A DNA stretch of 64,000 nucleotides, taken from assembly GCF_000344805.1 (NCBI RefSeq), contig NC_020453.1:4559001-4623000 (forward strand). The letters are read 5' to 3'. This document shows positions 48,177 to 58,476 of the stretch, piece after piece (the stretch's first letter is position 1; each line of letters opens with the position of its first letter). The DNA is from Bradyrhizobium oligotrophicum S58 (GTDB lineage Bacteria > Pseudomonadota > Alphaproteobacteria > Rhizobiales > Xanthobacteraceae). The position numbers were made by a program, and so were the translations under genes. The notes under the pieces were generated by a model. It ran no database searches. It had not been told where the DNA came from and saw only the letters and a program-made list of their open reading frames with translations.

Positions 48177-49217
48177 TCACCGCCGCAAAAACGCACCGAA
48201 CGCGCGCGGGCCGTCGCCGACCTTGATCTCTCCGGTGACCTTCAGCGCGGCGACGTCGATGACGCTCAGGATGTTGCTTTCCCAATTGGCGACGATGATG
48301 CGCTGGCCATCCGCCGTCGCCTCGATGCCTTCCGGATAGTCGCCGACATTGATGCGCTTGAGCGGCTGCAGGCCCGCCAGGTCGAACACGCTGACCGTGC
48401 CGTCATACTGATCGGTGACGAAACCCCTGCCCTGCGCCAGCGCCACCGCATAGGGCCGCAGGCCGGTCTTGACGCGGCTGATCTCGCGGCGCTCGGCGAG
48501 GTCGATCACCGAGACATCGTTGGAGGCGACATTGGCGGTGTAGGCGCGCTTGCCCTCGGCATCGATGGTGACACCGAATGGCCGCGTGCCGACCTTGATG
48601 GTCGCAAGCCGCTGGCGCGTCGCGGTGTCGATCACCGACACCATGTCGTCGTCACGATCCGCCGACAGCAGCAGCTTGCCGTCCGGCGTCACCGCAAGCC
48701 CCGACGGCGAGGCGCCGACCGCGATGCTGCCGGTCACGGTCCGGGTCTTGGCATCGATCACGCGGATCGCCGCGTTGTACCAATCGGCGACGTAGACCGT
48801 CGCACCATCCGGCGCCACGGCAATGCCGAGCGGCCCGCCGCCGACGTCGATACGTCCGACCACCTTTCGCTCGGCCGCATCGACGACGCTGACGGTCTTG
48901 TCGTCCGGGCTCGCCACATAGGCGAAGCGCCCGTCGGCCGCGACGGCAACGCCGGCCGGCTTGCCGCCGATCGGAATCGTCGCCACCGGCTTCGAGGTCG
49001 CGAGGTCGACGATGGTGAGGTCGTCGCTGAGCTGATTGGTGACGAAGGCTTCTTCGGCGCGGGATGGGATGGCGATGCAGGTGAGTAAGGCGGCGAGCAA
49101 AGCACCAAAGATGCGATTTAAGAAACGATGCGGGCTGGAGCGCCGGGCTCGGTGCTCATCTCGCCCCGCCTGCGGGGGCGCGACGAGCTTCGCTCGCACT
49201 GAGAGGCCGGATTGCAT
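48177..49217 (-). CDS. Exported YVTN beta-propeller protein; 5' end bordered by repeat DNA
   Basis: About seven blades of ~42 residues, each with the pattern NxxSNDVSVIDLA...V...IxVGxxPxGVAVxPDG (for example VGASPSGLAVTPDGK). A signal-like segment FGALLAALLTCIAIPSRA precedes AEEAFVTNQLSDD, so the product is periplasmic. The ATG used (49217) lies in a dispersed-repeat-like stretch (GATTGCATCGAAGATGCAATC) and gives an overlong n-region; the native start may have been replaced. Such proteins often accompany PQQ enzymes, none of which is here. The SRPBCC gene follows upstream on the same strand. Confidence 0.78.
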   Translation of the reverse strand: MQSGLSVRAKLVAPPQAGRDEHRARRSSPHRFLNRIFGALLAALLTCIAIPSRAEEAFVTNQLSDDLTIVDLATSKPVATIPIGGKPAGVAVAADGRFAYVASPDDKTVSVVDAAERKVVGRIDVGGGPLGIAVAPDGATVYVADWYNAAIRVIDAKTRTVTGSIAVGASPSGLAVTPDGKLLLSADRDDDMVSVIDTATRQRLATIKVGTRPFGVTIDAEGKRAYTANVASNDVSVIDLAERREISRVKTGLRPYAVALAQGRGFVTDQYDGTVSVFDLAGLQPLKRINVGDYPEGIEATADGQRIIVANWESNILSVIDVAALKVTGEIKVGDGPRAFGAFLRR

Positions 49218-49335
49218 CGAAGATGCAATCCGGGCGAGGGGGTACAGGTCTAACCACCCACACTTCCCGTGCGTCTGCCCCTCACCCCAGCCCTCTCCCC
49301 GTGAAGAACGTGGAGAGGGAGCGCACCGCTGACCA
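49195..49335. repeat. Dispersed repeat-like segment between YVTN and SRPBCC genes
   Basis: Contains the palindrome GGATTGCATCGAAGATGCAATCC and the stretch CCCTCACCCCAGCCCTCTCC followed by GTGGAGAGGGAG, both of which I recognise as widely dispersed intergenic sequence. No gene. Confidence 0.6.
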
Positions 49336-49357
49336 GGCGACATCTTCCGCCTCTCGC

Positions 49358-49927
49358 TCAGCTCCCGCTCTCCACCTTCTTCTTCAGGCCTTCGAGCCCG
49401 CCCTTGTAGAGCCCGCTGACCGCGTTGACGGCGGCCTCGTCGCTCAGCTCCGGCGGCGGGTCGTTGTTGGGGAAGCCGCGGTAGAACGCGCCGGTCCATT
49501 CGACGACGCTGCCCTTGCCGTCCGCGCTCGGCGTGACCGCGATGGTCGACGAGTAGTTCGTCACCGGCAGCACCTTCACGTCGACGGCGGTGATGCGATA
49601 CGAATAGCTCATCTTCTCGGCATCAAACTTGTAGAGCTCCTCGTCGACGGTGGCGCCGCCCTTCAGGGTCAGCTTGCGCGTGGCGCCGATCTCGTTGCCC
49701 TTGTCGCCTTCGGTCTTGTCGACCACCCCGAGCCAGCTCATGTCCTGGAAGTTGCCGATCACGGCCCACACCTTGGCGGGCGCGGCGTTGATCTCGACAT
49801 GCTCCTGCACCTTGCGCCGGGTCGGGCCATGCGCGTCCGCCGTCGTCAGGGTCGTGATTGTCAGGGCCGTCGTTGCGATCGCGAGCGCTGCCATTGCGGC
49901 CCGCGCCTTGCCGAACACCATCCTCAT
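49358..49927 (-). CDS. Exported SRPBCC (START-like) protein, MxaD-like
   Basis: 189 residues. Signal peptide (MVFGKARAAMAALAIATTAL, cleaved near ADA), then a SRPBCC fold: VQEHVEINAAPAKVWAVIGN, LGVVDKTEGDKGNEIGATR and VEWTGAFYRGF. Resembles periplasmic polyketide-cyclase/MxaD-like proteins that bind a hydrophobic ligand. Role unknown. Same strand as the YVTN protein, with about 140 bp of repeat-like DNA between, so the pair may once have been one operon. Confidence 0.82.
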   Translation of the reverse strand: MRMVFGKARAAMAALAIATTALTITTLTTADAHGPTRRKVQEHVEINAAPAKVWAVIGNFQDMSWLGVVDKTEGDKGNEIGATRKLTLKGGATVDEELYKFDAEKMSYSYRITAVDVKVLPVTNYSSTIAVTPSADGKGSVVEWTGAFYRGFPNNDPPPELSDEAAVNAVSGLYKGGLEGLKKKVESGS

Positions 49928-50042
49928 ATCGTTTCCTCAACCAGTCTCATTGGCCCGCGCATCCGGCGCGGGCGGGCCCATCTTTGCACCGCACCAGATT
50001 GTTGCAACAAAAAAGACCGTGTCGTGGCGATCGGCGGCCGCC

Positions 50043-50723
50043 TCAATTCGCGCCGCAGCAGCGCTTGTATTTCTGGCCGGAACCGCAGGGACACGGATCG
50101 TTGCGGCCGACCTTGCCAAAGGAGGCGAACGGGTTGGGCTGCCTGGCAAAGTTGGTGAACGTGGGCACCGGCGGCCCGCTCTGCCGGTATTGATACAGGG
50201 TCAGCACCGCCTCGCGGATATCAGCCGGCGCATCGCGGTCGAGCTTGGCGTTCTCGACACGATCGTCGTCGAGCGCCAGCTCGATCGCCACCATCAGGCT
50301 CACAGCCGCGTCAGCCACGTCGCCGTCGATCTGCCGATAAGCCTTGAACCTCTCATGGCGAAGGTCCACGGCCGCCGCGAAGCCGTCGATCCACAGCTCC
50401 CAGACGACGTCGCCGTTGAAGGCGTCGATTGGAAAGCGCGGCTGGTACTGCTCCGGGTGCCGCGCGAGCGTCAGCGCGATCTCCCGGTGATAGTCCATGA
50501 CCAGCCCGAGCACCTCATTGGTATGGTCGATGCTGATGAAGACGGAGCGATGCCCCTTGCCGAGCCCGAAGGCTGACGCGAACCATTCGCCCGGTGGAAT
50601 TGGCTCGGGGAGCACGAGCAGGCCGGCGATGAAGCCGTCGAGCTCCTCCAGCACCATGGCGCGATCATCCAAGGCCAGGAGCGCCTGTTCGAGCTTGTCG
50701 TGGCGACCGATCTGCTCCGGCAT
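50043..50723 (-). CDS. UPF0149/YecA-family protein with SEC-C zinc motif
   Basis: 226 residues. The helical YecA domain ([20 protein letters not shown]) is followed by a C-terminal SEC-C motif [18 protein letters not shown], a zinc-binding element also at the C-terminus of SecA. Family members are ribosome or SecA-associated in some bacteria; the exact role here is unknown. Start ATG at 50723 ([13 protein letters not shown]). Confidence 0.85.
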   Translation of the reverse strand: MPEQIGRHDKLEQALLALDDRAMVLEELDGFIAGLLVLPEPIPPGEWFASAFGLGKGHRSVFISIDHTNEVLGLVMDYHREIALTLARHPEQYQPRFPIDAFNGDVVWELWIDGFAAAVDLRHERFKAYRQIDGDVADAAVSLMVAIELALDDDRVENAKLDRDAPADIREAVLTLYQYRQSGPPVPTFTNFARQPNPFASFGKVGRNDPCPCGSGQKYKRCCGAN

Positions 50724-51428
50724 GCTGCCCCCATCGTCCTTCGCTGCCGTCACGTCCCGAGTCGCCCGACGGGCACGCCGCGCACATGGCTGAGCCACGA
50801 CGGAGCCGTTTTGACACCAAAATCGCCATGCGCGCAAAACCTAAATTTGCGCACGGGATCAGCGGCATCACCCCTGTCCAGTCCGGCGCGAAAAATATCC
50901 ACCTTCCAATTTTCCGAAATTTCGGGTTTCCTGGACGCGTCCCGTCCTCGCGAGAGGGGCGCTTCGCGGTCGTCACGGGCGTGGAGGGCGGGATGCGATG
51001 GACGTCACGGACCCGGTGCTGATGCGCAAGACGACGGGTCTCGTGGCGGACGGCGAAATCGTGTGGTCCTGACTTCCCCACGCTGAGGTCAAGTGGGTGT
51101 CGATGCCTCCCCAGGCGTCGCGCCGATGACGGTGGCCAAAAAGCCCGGTGCACCGAGGAGCGCGCATAAGCCGTAAAGCCGTCGCTCAGGGAAGGCCGGT
51201 GGCGAGCTCAAGCGGTCGTCGCAACACCAAGTGTTTTCATTCCTGATAGCAACTCGTCAAGCGCCTCGGCTGAACCTGTGGTACCTGCCGCCTGCACTTC
51301 TTTCGCAGGCAGGCCATGGGTGCGGCCAGCGCCCGGCACTCCCCGCGCCCTCTCATCTCGGAGGGCAAACCAAGAGCAGGACTCGGGCGCAAATCTGCGT
51401 CGCGGGATCGCTCTCGCTCGGCGATGCC
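50724..51428. other. Long gap; probable dispersed repeat remnant, no gene
   Basis: Seven hundred bp without a supported gene. The part ~50925-51110 (GGACGCGTCCCGTCCTCGCG, GTGTGGTCCTGA) I recognise as a dispersed sequence that appears as false ORFs in many Bradyrhizobium genomes. The rest has no recognisable content. Confidence 0.45.
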
Positions 51429-53498
51429 TTACGCCTTGCGCACGGTCCCGAGGAAGCCCTCGACCGCCACCCGAAACCGGTCGGCATCATCAGACATGCG
51501 GCGCACCGAATCGGCCATCGCAGCCCCCGCATTGCCGGTCTGCCGGTTGAGCGCAGCGACCGAGCCGATCGTGTCGGTGACGGCGCGCGTGCCTTGGGCG
51601 GCCTGCTGGAAGTTGCGCGAGATCTCGGTGGTGGCGGCGCGCTGCTGCTCGACGGCGGCCGCGATCGCCGTCATCTTCTCGTCGATGCCGGAGATGTTGA
51701 GGCTGATGGCGCGGATCGCCTCGACCGATTCGCCGGTGGCGGCCTGGATCTCGGCGATCTGCCGCGTGATGTCGTCGGTCGCGGTCGCCGTCTGCGCCGC
51801 GAGGTTCTTGACCTCGCCGGCGACCACCGCAAAGCCGCGGCCGGCATCGCCGGCGCGCGCCGCCTCGATGGTCGCGTTGAGCGCGAGCAGATTGGTCTGG
51901 CTGGCGATCGCGGTGATCATCTTGACGACCTCGCCGATGCGGTTGGCGGCACGGTCGAGCATCTCGACGGTGGCGTTGGTCTGCGCGGCCTTCTCGACTG
52001 CCTGGCGCGCATCGGCCGCGGAGGCCTGCACCTGCGATGCGATCTCGGAGACGGAGGCCGTCAGTTCCTCGGTCGCCGCCGCGATGGTCTCGAGATTGGT
52101 GGTCGCGGTCTCGGCGGCGCTGGCCACCGCTGCGGTCTGCTCGGTGGAATCGTCCACCAGCTTGCGGACGTCGCCGGCGCTGGAATCAAGCTGGCCGGTC
52201 GAGTTGCCCATGCTGACGATGACCGCCTGCACGGTATCGTCGAAGCTCCTGCAGGCGCTGTCGATCGCCTGCGAGCGCTCCAGCCGCTTACCCTGGTCCT
52301 GCTCGCGCTCCTGGGCGAGCCGGTCCGCCGTCGCGGCGCTCGCGCGCAGGCCCTCGAGCGCCGCGGCCATCGCGCCGAACTCGTCGGCATGGGCGAACTG
52401 CGCCACCGGCGTCTGATAGTCACGTTGGCCGATGCGCTCGATCGCCTGCATCAGCGTCCGAACCGGACGCACCAAGCGGACGCGCACCGCGCGCAGCGCC
52501 AGGGCGGCGACCAGCAGCGCAGCGACAAAGGCGATCGACTGCACGACCAGGCTGGTCAGCGCCGCGGTCTTCAGCGCCTCGGCGCGGGCGATCGACGCGT
52601 CGAGCGCGGTCATGCCGATGGCGATGATGCCGTTGAACGGGCCCTGGCAGAAGGCGTTCCATTCCGCCGGCGCCATCGCCGGCTTGCCGCTGCCGTCGAG
52701 ACTCTTGGTGATCTGGTCCATGCGCTGATGCGCCGCTTCGACCTCCGCCCGCGAGCTCTTGACGACGGCGGCGAGCGCGGTGCTGCCGGCGCCGGCGGTG
52801 AGGTCGTCCAGCCCGCTCCAGCCGGCATTGATGGTGCCGCGGCCCTGCGCCGTCGCCAGCTTCTGGGCCTCCTCGAGCGGCTTGGAGCTGTTGATGTTGG
52901 GACGCAGCGCCGAGCACTGCAGGCCGTAGCGGTCGCGGACCTGCCAGGCGAGACGGCGCGCCTGCACCATCTGCGCGATCGCGGGATCCGTCATCCAGGC
53001 GCGGTTCGAGACGGCGAGCGACGCCGCATTGGCGGCATCCAGCGTCTTGGTCATCTGGTCGTACCAGGCATTGGTGCGCGCCAGCACCCGCTCGGCACGC
53101 GGCCGCGCGCCCTCGTCGAACAGCAGCTTGAACTGCGGCACCGTCGCGTCCCAGGCAGCCTTCAGCCTGGTCACGAGATCATCGCGCTCGGGAATGTCGA
53201 GACCGGCAAGGGCGGCGACGATGCCGTCATACCCCCTCGCCTCGACCCCTTGGAACTCGGTCAGCTTGGCGCGCGGGTCGTCCTCGCTGAGCAGCGCGCT
53301 CTGAATGTCGCCGCGGTGGGCGCGCATGACGAGGACGTTCTGGAAGATCGCCTTGTCGGCGGCGGCGAGTTGCTCGGTCGCGACGCTCTCGCGGTAACGC
53401 CCGGCCGCGCCGCTCATCAGGATCGCCGTGGACACCAGGATGCCCGCCGCCAGCACCGACAACAACACCATCAGCAGGGTACTGACCGACTTCTTCAT
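51429..53498 (-). CDS. Methyl-accepting chemotaxis protein
   Basis: 689 residues. N-terminal membrane helix ([21 protein letters not shown]), a ~290-residue periplasmic sensor region with two Cys, second helix ([17 protein letters not shown]), a HAMP domain ([17 protein letters not shown]) and a cytoplasmic signalling domain whose hairpin tip reads [20 protein letters not shown]. Ligand unknown. It reports to a CheA/CheW complex; no other chemotaxis gene is near. Start at MKKSVSTLL; an ATG five codons earlier exists. Confidence 0.93.
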   Translation of the reverse strand: MKKSVSTLLMVLLSVLAAGILVSTAILMSGAAGRYRESVATEQLAAADKAIFQNVLVMRAHRGDIQSALLSEDDPRAKLTEFQGVEARGYDGIVAALAGLDIPERDDLVTRLKAAWDATVPQFKLLFDEGARPRAERVLARTNAWYDQMTKTLDAANAASLAVSNRAWMTDPAIAQMVQARRLAWQVRDRYGLQCSALRPNINSSKPLEEAQKLATAQGRGTINAGWSGLDDLTAGAGSTALAAVVKSSRAEVEAAHQRMDQITKSLDGSGKPAMAPAEWNAFCQGPFNGIIAIGMTALDASIARAEALKTAALTSLVVQSIAFVAALLVAALALRAVRVRLVRPVRTLMQAIERIGQRDYQTPVAQFAHADEFGAMAAALEGLRASAATADRLAQEREQDQGKRLERSQAIDSACRSFDDTVQAVIVSMGNSTGQLDSSAGDVRKLVDDSTEQTAAVASAAETATTNLETIAAATEELTASVSEIASQVQASAADARQAVEKAAQTNATVEMLDRAANRIGEVVKMITAIASQTNLLALNATIEAARAGDAGRGFAVVAGEVKNLAAQTATATDDITRQIAEIQAATGESVEAIRAISLNISGIDEKMTAIAAAVEQQRAATTEISRNFQQAAQGTRAVTDTIGSVAALNRQTGNAGAAMADSVRRMSDDADRFRVAVEGFLGTVRKA

Positions 53499-53561
53499 CA
53501 CGCACCGCCTCAACCACGAAAAGTGGCAGGATGACGCAATTGCACGAATTCTTCCTTAACC

Positions 53562-54440
53562 ATGGACCGGCACAGAGGTCCCCGAGGTAATCAGTTGCCG
53601 AACACGCCTGCTCCACCGCAACAAAAAGCGCGCAAGCCGCGCCGAGCCACGCGATGGCGCGCCCTGCGCCGCGATGCGGCGCGGCTCGCGCAGCGCGGCG
53701 GGCGCTGGCTGCGCCGGGCTGCGGGCTCAGCGCCTCGGTGGTTGAGGATCGCGGCCGTCGTCATGCTCGCGCTTGGCGTCTTCGCGCTGGCCAATCTCGC
53801 CTATCACGTCGTCCGCAAGCCGACCGAACTGTTCGTGGTGACCGGCCATTCGCTCGACAAGGAGCCGGAGCAGACGTGGCGTGACTATGGCGCGCTGTTC
53901 CGCGCGCATGCGACGCGCTCGATCACGCCGGAACTCCTGGCCGCGCTGGCGCAGACGGAAAGCTCCGGCAATCCGGTGGCGCGCACCTATTGGCGCTGGC
54001 GCCTGGCCTGGAACCCGTTCGCGCTGTATCAGCCCGCCTCCAGTGCCGTTGGCCTGTTCCAGATGACCGATGGCACCTTCGCTGACGCCTCGCGCTTCTG
54101 CATCCGGGACCACGAGGTGGTCAGCGACGGCTGTGGATCACCAAGCCTGTACATCCGCGCCTGGCCCGCGCATGCGGTAGCGCTGACCGTGATCTCGCTC
54201 GACCGCCAGGTCGCCGCCGTGCTCGCACGTACGCCTGCCGCAAAGCCGACACCGCAGCAGCGGCAGGATCTCGCCGCTGTCATACATCTCTGCGGCGCCG
54301 GGCCGGCAGCGGGCTTCGCGCGCCGCGGGTTCAAGCCCGATGATGGCGAGCGCTGCGGCGACCATTCGGTCGCGGGCTATCTCGGCAAGGTCAACGCCAT
54401 GAAGAAGCAGTTTCGGACTCTGGCGGCAGGTGGAGGCTAG
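53562..54440 (+). CDS. Lytic transglycosylase SLT-domain protein
   Basis: 292 residues. Arg-rich cytoplasmic N-terminus (~1-60), one membrane anchor (IAAVVMLALGVFALANLAY), then a transglycosylase domain: catalytic Glu in LLAALAQTESSGNP, SAVGLFQMTDGTF, and a Cys-containing C-terminal part (FCIRDHEV ... HLCGAGPAAGF ... ERCGDH). Cleaves peptidoglycan in the periplasm, perhaps for insertion of an envelope complex. The start at 53562 is not certain; TTG at 53595 is an alternative. Confidence 0.82.
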   Translation: MDRHRGPRGNQLPNTPAPPQQKARKPRRATRWRALRRDAARLAQRGGRWLRRAAGSAPRWLRIAAVVMLALGVFALANLAYHVVRKPTELFVVTGHSLDKEPEQTWRDYGALFRAHATRSITPELLAALAQTESSGNPVARTYWRWRLAWNPFALYQPASSAVGLFQMTDGTFADASRFCIRDHEVVSDGCGSPSLYIRAWPAHAVALTVISLDRQVAAVLARTPAAKPTPQQRQDLAAVIHLCGAGPAAGFARRGFKPDDGERCGDHSVAGYLGKVNAMKKQFRTLAAGGG

Positions 54441-54598
54441 GCGTTTGGAGGATGTGCATCCAGCCGCAGCATGCCGGCACGGCGTCTGTTCGCAGAGCGG
54501 CCGCTTCACGTCGAGGTGATGACGAACGAATGCACTGATTGATCCTGCGCCGCTGTGTCTTATCTCGGATGCTCACGATCTCCCAATGGTGGTGTTTC

Positions 54599-55804
54599 AT
54601 GCTCTCCGATGCTTCAGCAACACGCCCGCAAGACTCCCCGCATCAGGTTCGGCCATCGGCGCGGACGACATCACAGCGTGACGATGCCGCGCCCGTCGTG
54701 CGGATCGACAGCTTCGCCGGTGCCCGCGAGGTGCTGCGCTGCCCGGACGTTCGGCAGGCCGGCTTCAACGCAGAGCTCGTCGCACGCTTCATCGGACCGG
54801 CACATGCGCCGGTGCTCTATCAGGACGGCGAGCCGCATCAGAAGCAGCGCAGCGCCACCGCGCGCTTCTTCGCGCCACGCGTGGTCGCGACCCGCTATCG
54901 CGAGCTGATCGAGCGGACCAGCCATGAGCTCGTCGCGCGCTTTCGCGCTGCCGGCCGCGGGCGCCTCGACGACATGAGCCTCGAGCTTGCGGTGGCGGTG
55001 GCAGCCGACATCGTTGGACTCACCGAGAGCGACAGGGCCCGCATGGCGGTGCGGCTGAACCGGTTCTTCAGCGCGCCCGTGTCGGGGCACGGCACGATCG
55101 CCACGCTGCGGCAGGCGCTGCTCGGCCAATGGCGGATGCTGAGCTTTCACTGGTTCGACGTGCGGCCGGCGATTCGCGTCCGCCGCCGGACGCCGCGCGA
55201 GGACGTGATCTCGCATCTGATCCAGGAGGGCTACTCGGACCGCGAGATTCTGACCGAATGTCTCACCTATGGCGCCGCGGGCATGGCAACCACGCGCGAG
55301 TTCATCGTGATGGCCGCATGGCGGCTGCTGGAGCGCGAGGATCTGAGGGCGCGCTTCCTGCAAGGCGATGAACAGGACCGTATGACGATCCTCGAGGAGG
55401 TGCTGCGGCTTGAGCCGGTCGTCTCCACGCTGAAGCGCCGTGCGACGCGTGATCTCGTGGTCGATAGCGGCGCGGGGCCAATGGCAATCGCCGCCAACAG
55501 CCTCGTCGAAATCGAGGTGGGCGCTGCCAACCGTGATCCGAGCGCGGCAGGCCCCTGCCCGCACCAGCTCGATCCCGATCGTGCACGGCCCGCGAAGGCC
55601 TCGGCGAGCCTGATGAGCTTCGGCGACGGCCCGCACCGCTGCCCCGGCGCGGCGGTCGCGCTGCATGAGGCGGCGATCTTCCTCGACCAGTTGCTGCGCG
55701 TGCCCGGCCTGCACCTCGAACAGGTGCCGGCGATGACCATCAATCCCGTCAGCTCCGGCTATGAGCTGCGCGGCGCCGTGATCGCGGTGGCTCCGCAGAG
55801 GTGA
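54599..55804 (+). CDS. Cytochrome P450
   Basis: 401 residues. Heme loop FGDGPHRCPGAAVAL with the Cys ligand, I-helix YGAAGMATTREF (acid-alcohol pair Ala/Gly-Met-Ala-Thr-Thr form), K-helix EEVLRLEPVV (ExxR). Soluble class I bacterial P450, needs ferredoxin and reductase partners, none of which is adjacent. Substrate unknown. Start at MLSDASATRPQD chosen because upstream in-frame TTG gives no plausible extension. Confidence 0.9.
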   Translation: MLSDASATRPQDSPHQVRPSARTTSQRDDAAPVVRIDSFAGAREVLRCPDVRQAGFNAELVARFIGPAHAPVLYQDGEPHQKQRSATARFFAPRVVATRYRELIERTSHELVARFRAAGRGRLDDMSLELAVAVAADIVGLTESDRARMAVRLNRFFSAPVSGHGTIATLRQALLGQWRMLSFHWFDVRPAIRVRRRTPREDVISHLIQEGYSDREILTECLTYGAAGMATTREFIVMAAWRLLEREDLRARFLQGDEQDRMTILEEVLRLEPVVSTLKRRATRDLVVDSGAGPMAIAANSLVEIEVGAANRDPSAAGPCPHQLDPDRARPAKASASLMSFGDGPHRCPGAAVALHEAAIFLDQLLRVPGLHLEQVPAMTINPVSSGYELRGAVIAVAPQR

Positions 55805-55948
55805 TGACGCACACGCGGCATGGTCGCCGGCGGGCCGGGTTCCGCGTTAAGCACGTCGGCTTCGCGAGGTGTGGGGAAGCCCCTGATGTTAACAGATTGG
55901 CAACGAACTCCCGCGCATTTTCGGGGCCCCATTAGTGTAGGAGTCACC

Positions 55949-56227
55949 ATGTCAGAGATCGGCATTCCCGGCGCGCGCATCCGGTCCTTCGTCGAGCGGA
56001 TCGAGCACCTCGATGGCGAGTTGGCGGAGCTGAACGAGCAGAAGAAGGAAGTGTTCGCCGAGGCCAAGGGTGAAGGCTTCGACGTCAAGATCCTGAAGGA
56101 GATCATCAAGCTCAGGAAGCAGGACCAGGACGAGCGCGACGAGCACGAGACCCTGCTCGACACCTATCTGCGGGCCATGGACGCGGCCGAGAGCGCGCCC
56201 AAGGTCGCCGAGAAGAAAGCGGCGTGA
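55949..56227 (+). CDS. DUF2312/GapR-family nucleoid protein
   Basis: 92 residues, close in length to Caulobacter GapR (89). The GapR pattern is clear: SFVERIEHLDGELAELNEQKKEV with coiled coil, then EAKGEGFDVKILKEIIKLRKQ. GapR-like proteins bind overtwisted AT-rich DNA as tetramers and stimulate topoisomerases. An AGGAGTCACC site precedes the ATG. Alphaproteobacteria often have several DUF2312 genes; which one this is cannot be told. Confidence 0.9.
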   Translation: MSEIGIPGARIRSFVERIEHLDGELAELNEQKKEVFAEAKGEGFDVKILKEIIKLRKQDQDERDEHETLLDTYLRAMDAAESAPKVAEKKAA

Positions 56228-56383
56228 CGACGGGCTGGCTGGACCAGCGACGTCGTAGACAACGGCAGCGCGCGACGCTCCGGCAACGCGCGCTGTAGCT
56301 GCAGACCGGGCGGGATTTTCCTTGCCCGGTTCCATCCGAGCCTCTAACGCTGCACACGCTTCCAGCAGCGCCTTGAGGACGAG

Positions 56384-56734
56384 ATGACCGACGCAACGAC
56401 CTGCCCCCAATGCCATTCCGAACACGCCTATCAGGATGGCGCGCTGTGGGTCTGCCCGGAATGCGGTCACGAATGGAGCGGCGACGCCGCGAGCGCCGCG
56501 GCGGCCGACGACGATGCCAGCATCCGCGATGCCAACGGCAATGTGCTCGCTGACGGTGACAGCGTCATCGTGATCAAGGACCTCAAGGTCAAGGGCTCAT
56601 CCTCGGTGGTCAAGGGCGGCACCAAGGTGCGCAACATCCGCCTGCAGGAGGCGAGCGACGGCCACAACATCGCCTGCAAGATCGACGGCATCGGTCAGAT
56701 GAACCTGAAGTCGGAATTCGTGCGCAAGGCGTGA
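56384..56734 (+). CDS. PhnA/YjdM-type zinc-ribbon protein
   Basis: 116 residues. Zinc ribbon [15 protein letters not shown] ... [10 protein letters not shown], then the YjdM domain [31 protein letters not shown] and [18 protein letters not shown]. Historically named alkylphosphonate utilisation PhnA, but not part of the phosphonate pathway. Longer linker ([10 protein letters not shown]) than in E. coli. Confidence 0.9.
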   Translation: MTDATTCPQCHSEHAYQDGALWVCPECGHEWSGDAASAAAADDDASIRDANGNVLADGDSVIVIKDLKVKGSSSVVKGGTKVRNIRLQEASDGHNIACKIDGIGQMNLKSEFVRKA

Positions 56735-56798
56735 GACCCGTGACCTCCCGGAACATTCACGACGCCGCGGCGTTCGGATGAACAATGGGAGGATGGCC

Positions 56799-56990
56799 AT
56801 GCTGACGGATAACCAGATCGCGACGCTTTCGGATATCGGCCAGGCGATCGCCTTCTCACCCACCCGACAGGACGAGCTCGACGACCTGATCCGCGAAGGC
56901 TACGTCGCCAAGGATGGCGACATCTACGAGCTGACGGCGAAAGGCCAGAAAGTGCTGACCGATCGCGGCGCCGGACTGAACGAGGCCTGA
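56799..56990 (+). CDS. Small hypothetical protein, winged-helix-like
   Basis: 63 residues from the ATG at 56799, which has GGGAGG 8 bp upstream; two earlier ATGs in frame (56778, 56793) are less well placed. The sequence LDDLIREGYVAKDGDIYELTAKGQKVL resembles the last helix and wing of a winged-helix domain. No signal or membrane part. Function unknown. Confidence 0.7.
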   Translation: MLTDNQIATLSDIGQAIAFSPTRQDELDDLIREGYVAKDGDIYELTAKGQKVLTDRGAGLNEA

Positions 56991-57056
56991 GACCTCGCAG
57001 ACCGCGAGAACCCACAGCCTCTGGCCGATCAGCTCCATCGAGCAGGCTCCAACGCA

Positions 57057-58028
57057 TCACACCCGGATCAGACGGACCTTGGTCCCCCAGGGATCGGCGG
57101 TCTCCAGACCGTTCGGTAGCGCCGTGAGGGTTGCGCCGGCATGACGCAGCCGCGCCTCCTGCGCTGCCAGCAGGTCTTCGCCCCTGACCTCGAAGGAGAA
57201 CCAGGACAGCCCGGTGGTGCCGTCGTCGCGGCGGCCAGCGCCGGCGCTGCGCCAGGTGTTGGCGCCGATGTGATGATGGTAGCGGCCGGAGGACAGGAAG
57301 GCGGCGCGGTCGATCGTCCGAGTCGGGTTGAGGCCGATCAACCCGGTGTAGAAGCCGGCGGCCTGGCCGATGTCGCCGACCTTCAGATGCACATGACCGA
57401 TGCGCAAGCCGTCGGGCGCGCACGCATAGTTGCTGGTGCGCGTATCGGTCAGCGCCACGAGATCATCGACGTCGAGCTGCTCGGTGCCCATCCTGACCAC
57501 GCCGTCCTGCCACTGCCACAGCTTCGGCGGCCGGTCGGAATAGACCTCGACGCCATTGCCTTCGGGATCGTCGAGATAGATGGCCTCGCTGACATTGTGA
57601 TCGGCGAAGCCGGTCAGCGGCGTACGGTTGCGCGCGACATGCACCAGCCAGCGCGCGAGGTCCTTGCGCGTCGGCATCAGGAAGGCGGTATGAAACAGCC
57701 CAGCCGCACGCGGCGATTCGCGGCTCGCCTCGGGCCGCGGTTCGAGTTCGATCAGCGGCACGCCACCAGCGCCGAGCCGGACTGACAGCGCCGTCCGCTG
57801 CAGGACGGAGAGGCCGAGGACGTCCCGGTAGAACGCTGCCACCTTGTCGGGATCGTTGACGCGCAAGGTCACCATGCCGATCCGGATCGGGGTCTGGCTG
57901 GCGAAGGTCGGGCCCGCGGCCGTACTTTCGCCGCCGCCTTCGGCCCGCGCGGCTGCAATGGCGGCCATCGTCATCGACGAAACGCCGGCAAGCTCGAGCA
58001 GCGCGCGTCGCGTGAAATCGGTGGTCAT
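57057..58028 (-). CDS. VOC-family (catechol 2,3-dioxygenase-like) protein with Tat-like signal
   Basis: 323 residues. N-terminus MTTDFTRRALLELAGVSSM has a twin-Arg motif followed by a short hydrophobic stretch, so Tat export is possible. Two VOC modules: first from IGMVTLRVNDPDKVAAFYRD to GNGVEVYSDRP, second from RIGHVHLKVGDIGQAAGFYT to LSWFSFEV, with YHHHIGANTW. Likely metal ligands are the His in HVHL, the His in HHHIG and the Glu in FEV. Resembles B. subtilis CatE; substrate unknown. Confidence 0.85.
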   Translation of the reverse strand: MTTDFTRRALLELAGVSSMTMAAIAAARAEGGGESTAAGPTFASQTPIRIGMVTLRVNDPDKVAAFYRDVLGLSVLQRTALSVRLGAGGVPLIELEPRPEASRESPRAAGLFHTAFLMPTRKDLARWLVHVARNRTPLTGFADHNVSEAIYLDDPEGNGVEVYSDRPPKLWQWQDGVVRMGTEQLDVDDLVALTDTRTSNYACAPDGLRIGHVHLKVGDIGQAAGFYTGLIGLNPTRTIDRAAFLSSGRYHHHIGANTWRSAGAGRRDDGTTGLSWFSFEVRGEDLLAAQEARLRHAGATLTALPNGLETADPWGTKVRLIRV

Positions 58029-58476
58029 GAAATCCCCCAGAAATACCCCGTCTTCCTACGGAACTGCCGCCCGCTGGCGCAAGCCTGCCCATCGGGCGGG
58101 CCCGTCACGTCGGTGTGAAGCCACGGTTTTCGGCAATGGGGCGAACACGGCATCCAATCCTGCGATACGCAGCCGTTGGCGAACGATGCAGGACTGCGCA
58201 AGCGCTGCCTGTTGTTTGACATCGCCCGATTACGCTCCACCCGGTGGCCCGAACGGAAAGGCGCAACGGCGAGCAAACAGTCGACTCATCAGCAGCGAAG
58301 GCACGCCAAAGAGTGAACGATGCGTGATGTAAGCAGTGAATCCGTCACGCTTTTGTAGCCATGAAGTGACACCCGTACCAATCCTTTCCGTAGCAACACG
58401 GCGTAGATTCATAACTTGGCATGAACTCTGCTTTCTCGATCCTTACCGGGTCCCACTCTGAAGAGGCAGAATCAAC
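58029..58476. other. Gap with probable dispersed repeat; no gene
   Basis: The first ~120 bp (58029-58150; with GAAATCCCCCAGAAATACCC and GGGCGGGCCCGTCACGTCGG) I recognise from other intergenic sites in Bradyrhizobium. The right part is AT-richer and should contain the promoter of the small gene at 58477. Confidence 0.5.

Noticed and set aside
51231..53534. Long + strand open frame (767 codons) opposite the chemoreceptor gene
   Set aside because: Arg/Gly/Asp/His-rich composition with no motif; it is the antisense shadow of a high-GC gene whose own strand has clear chemoreceptor domains.
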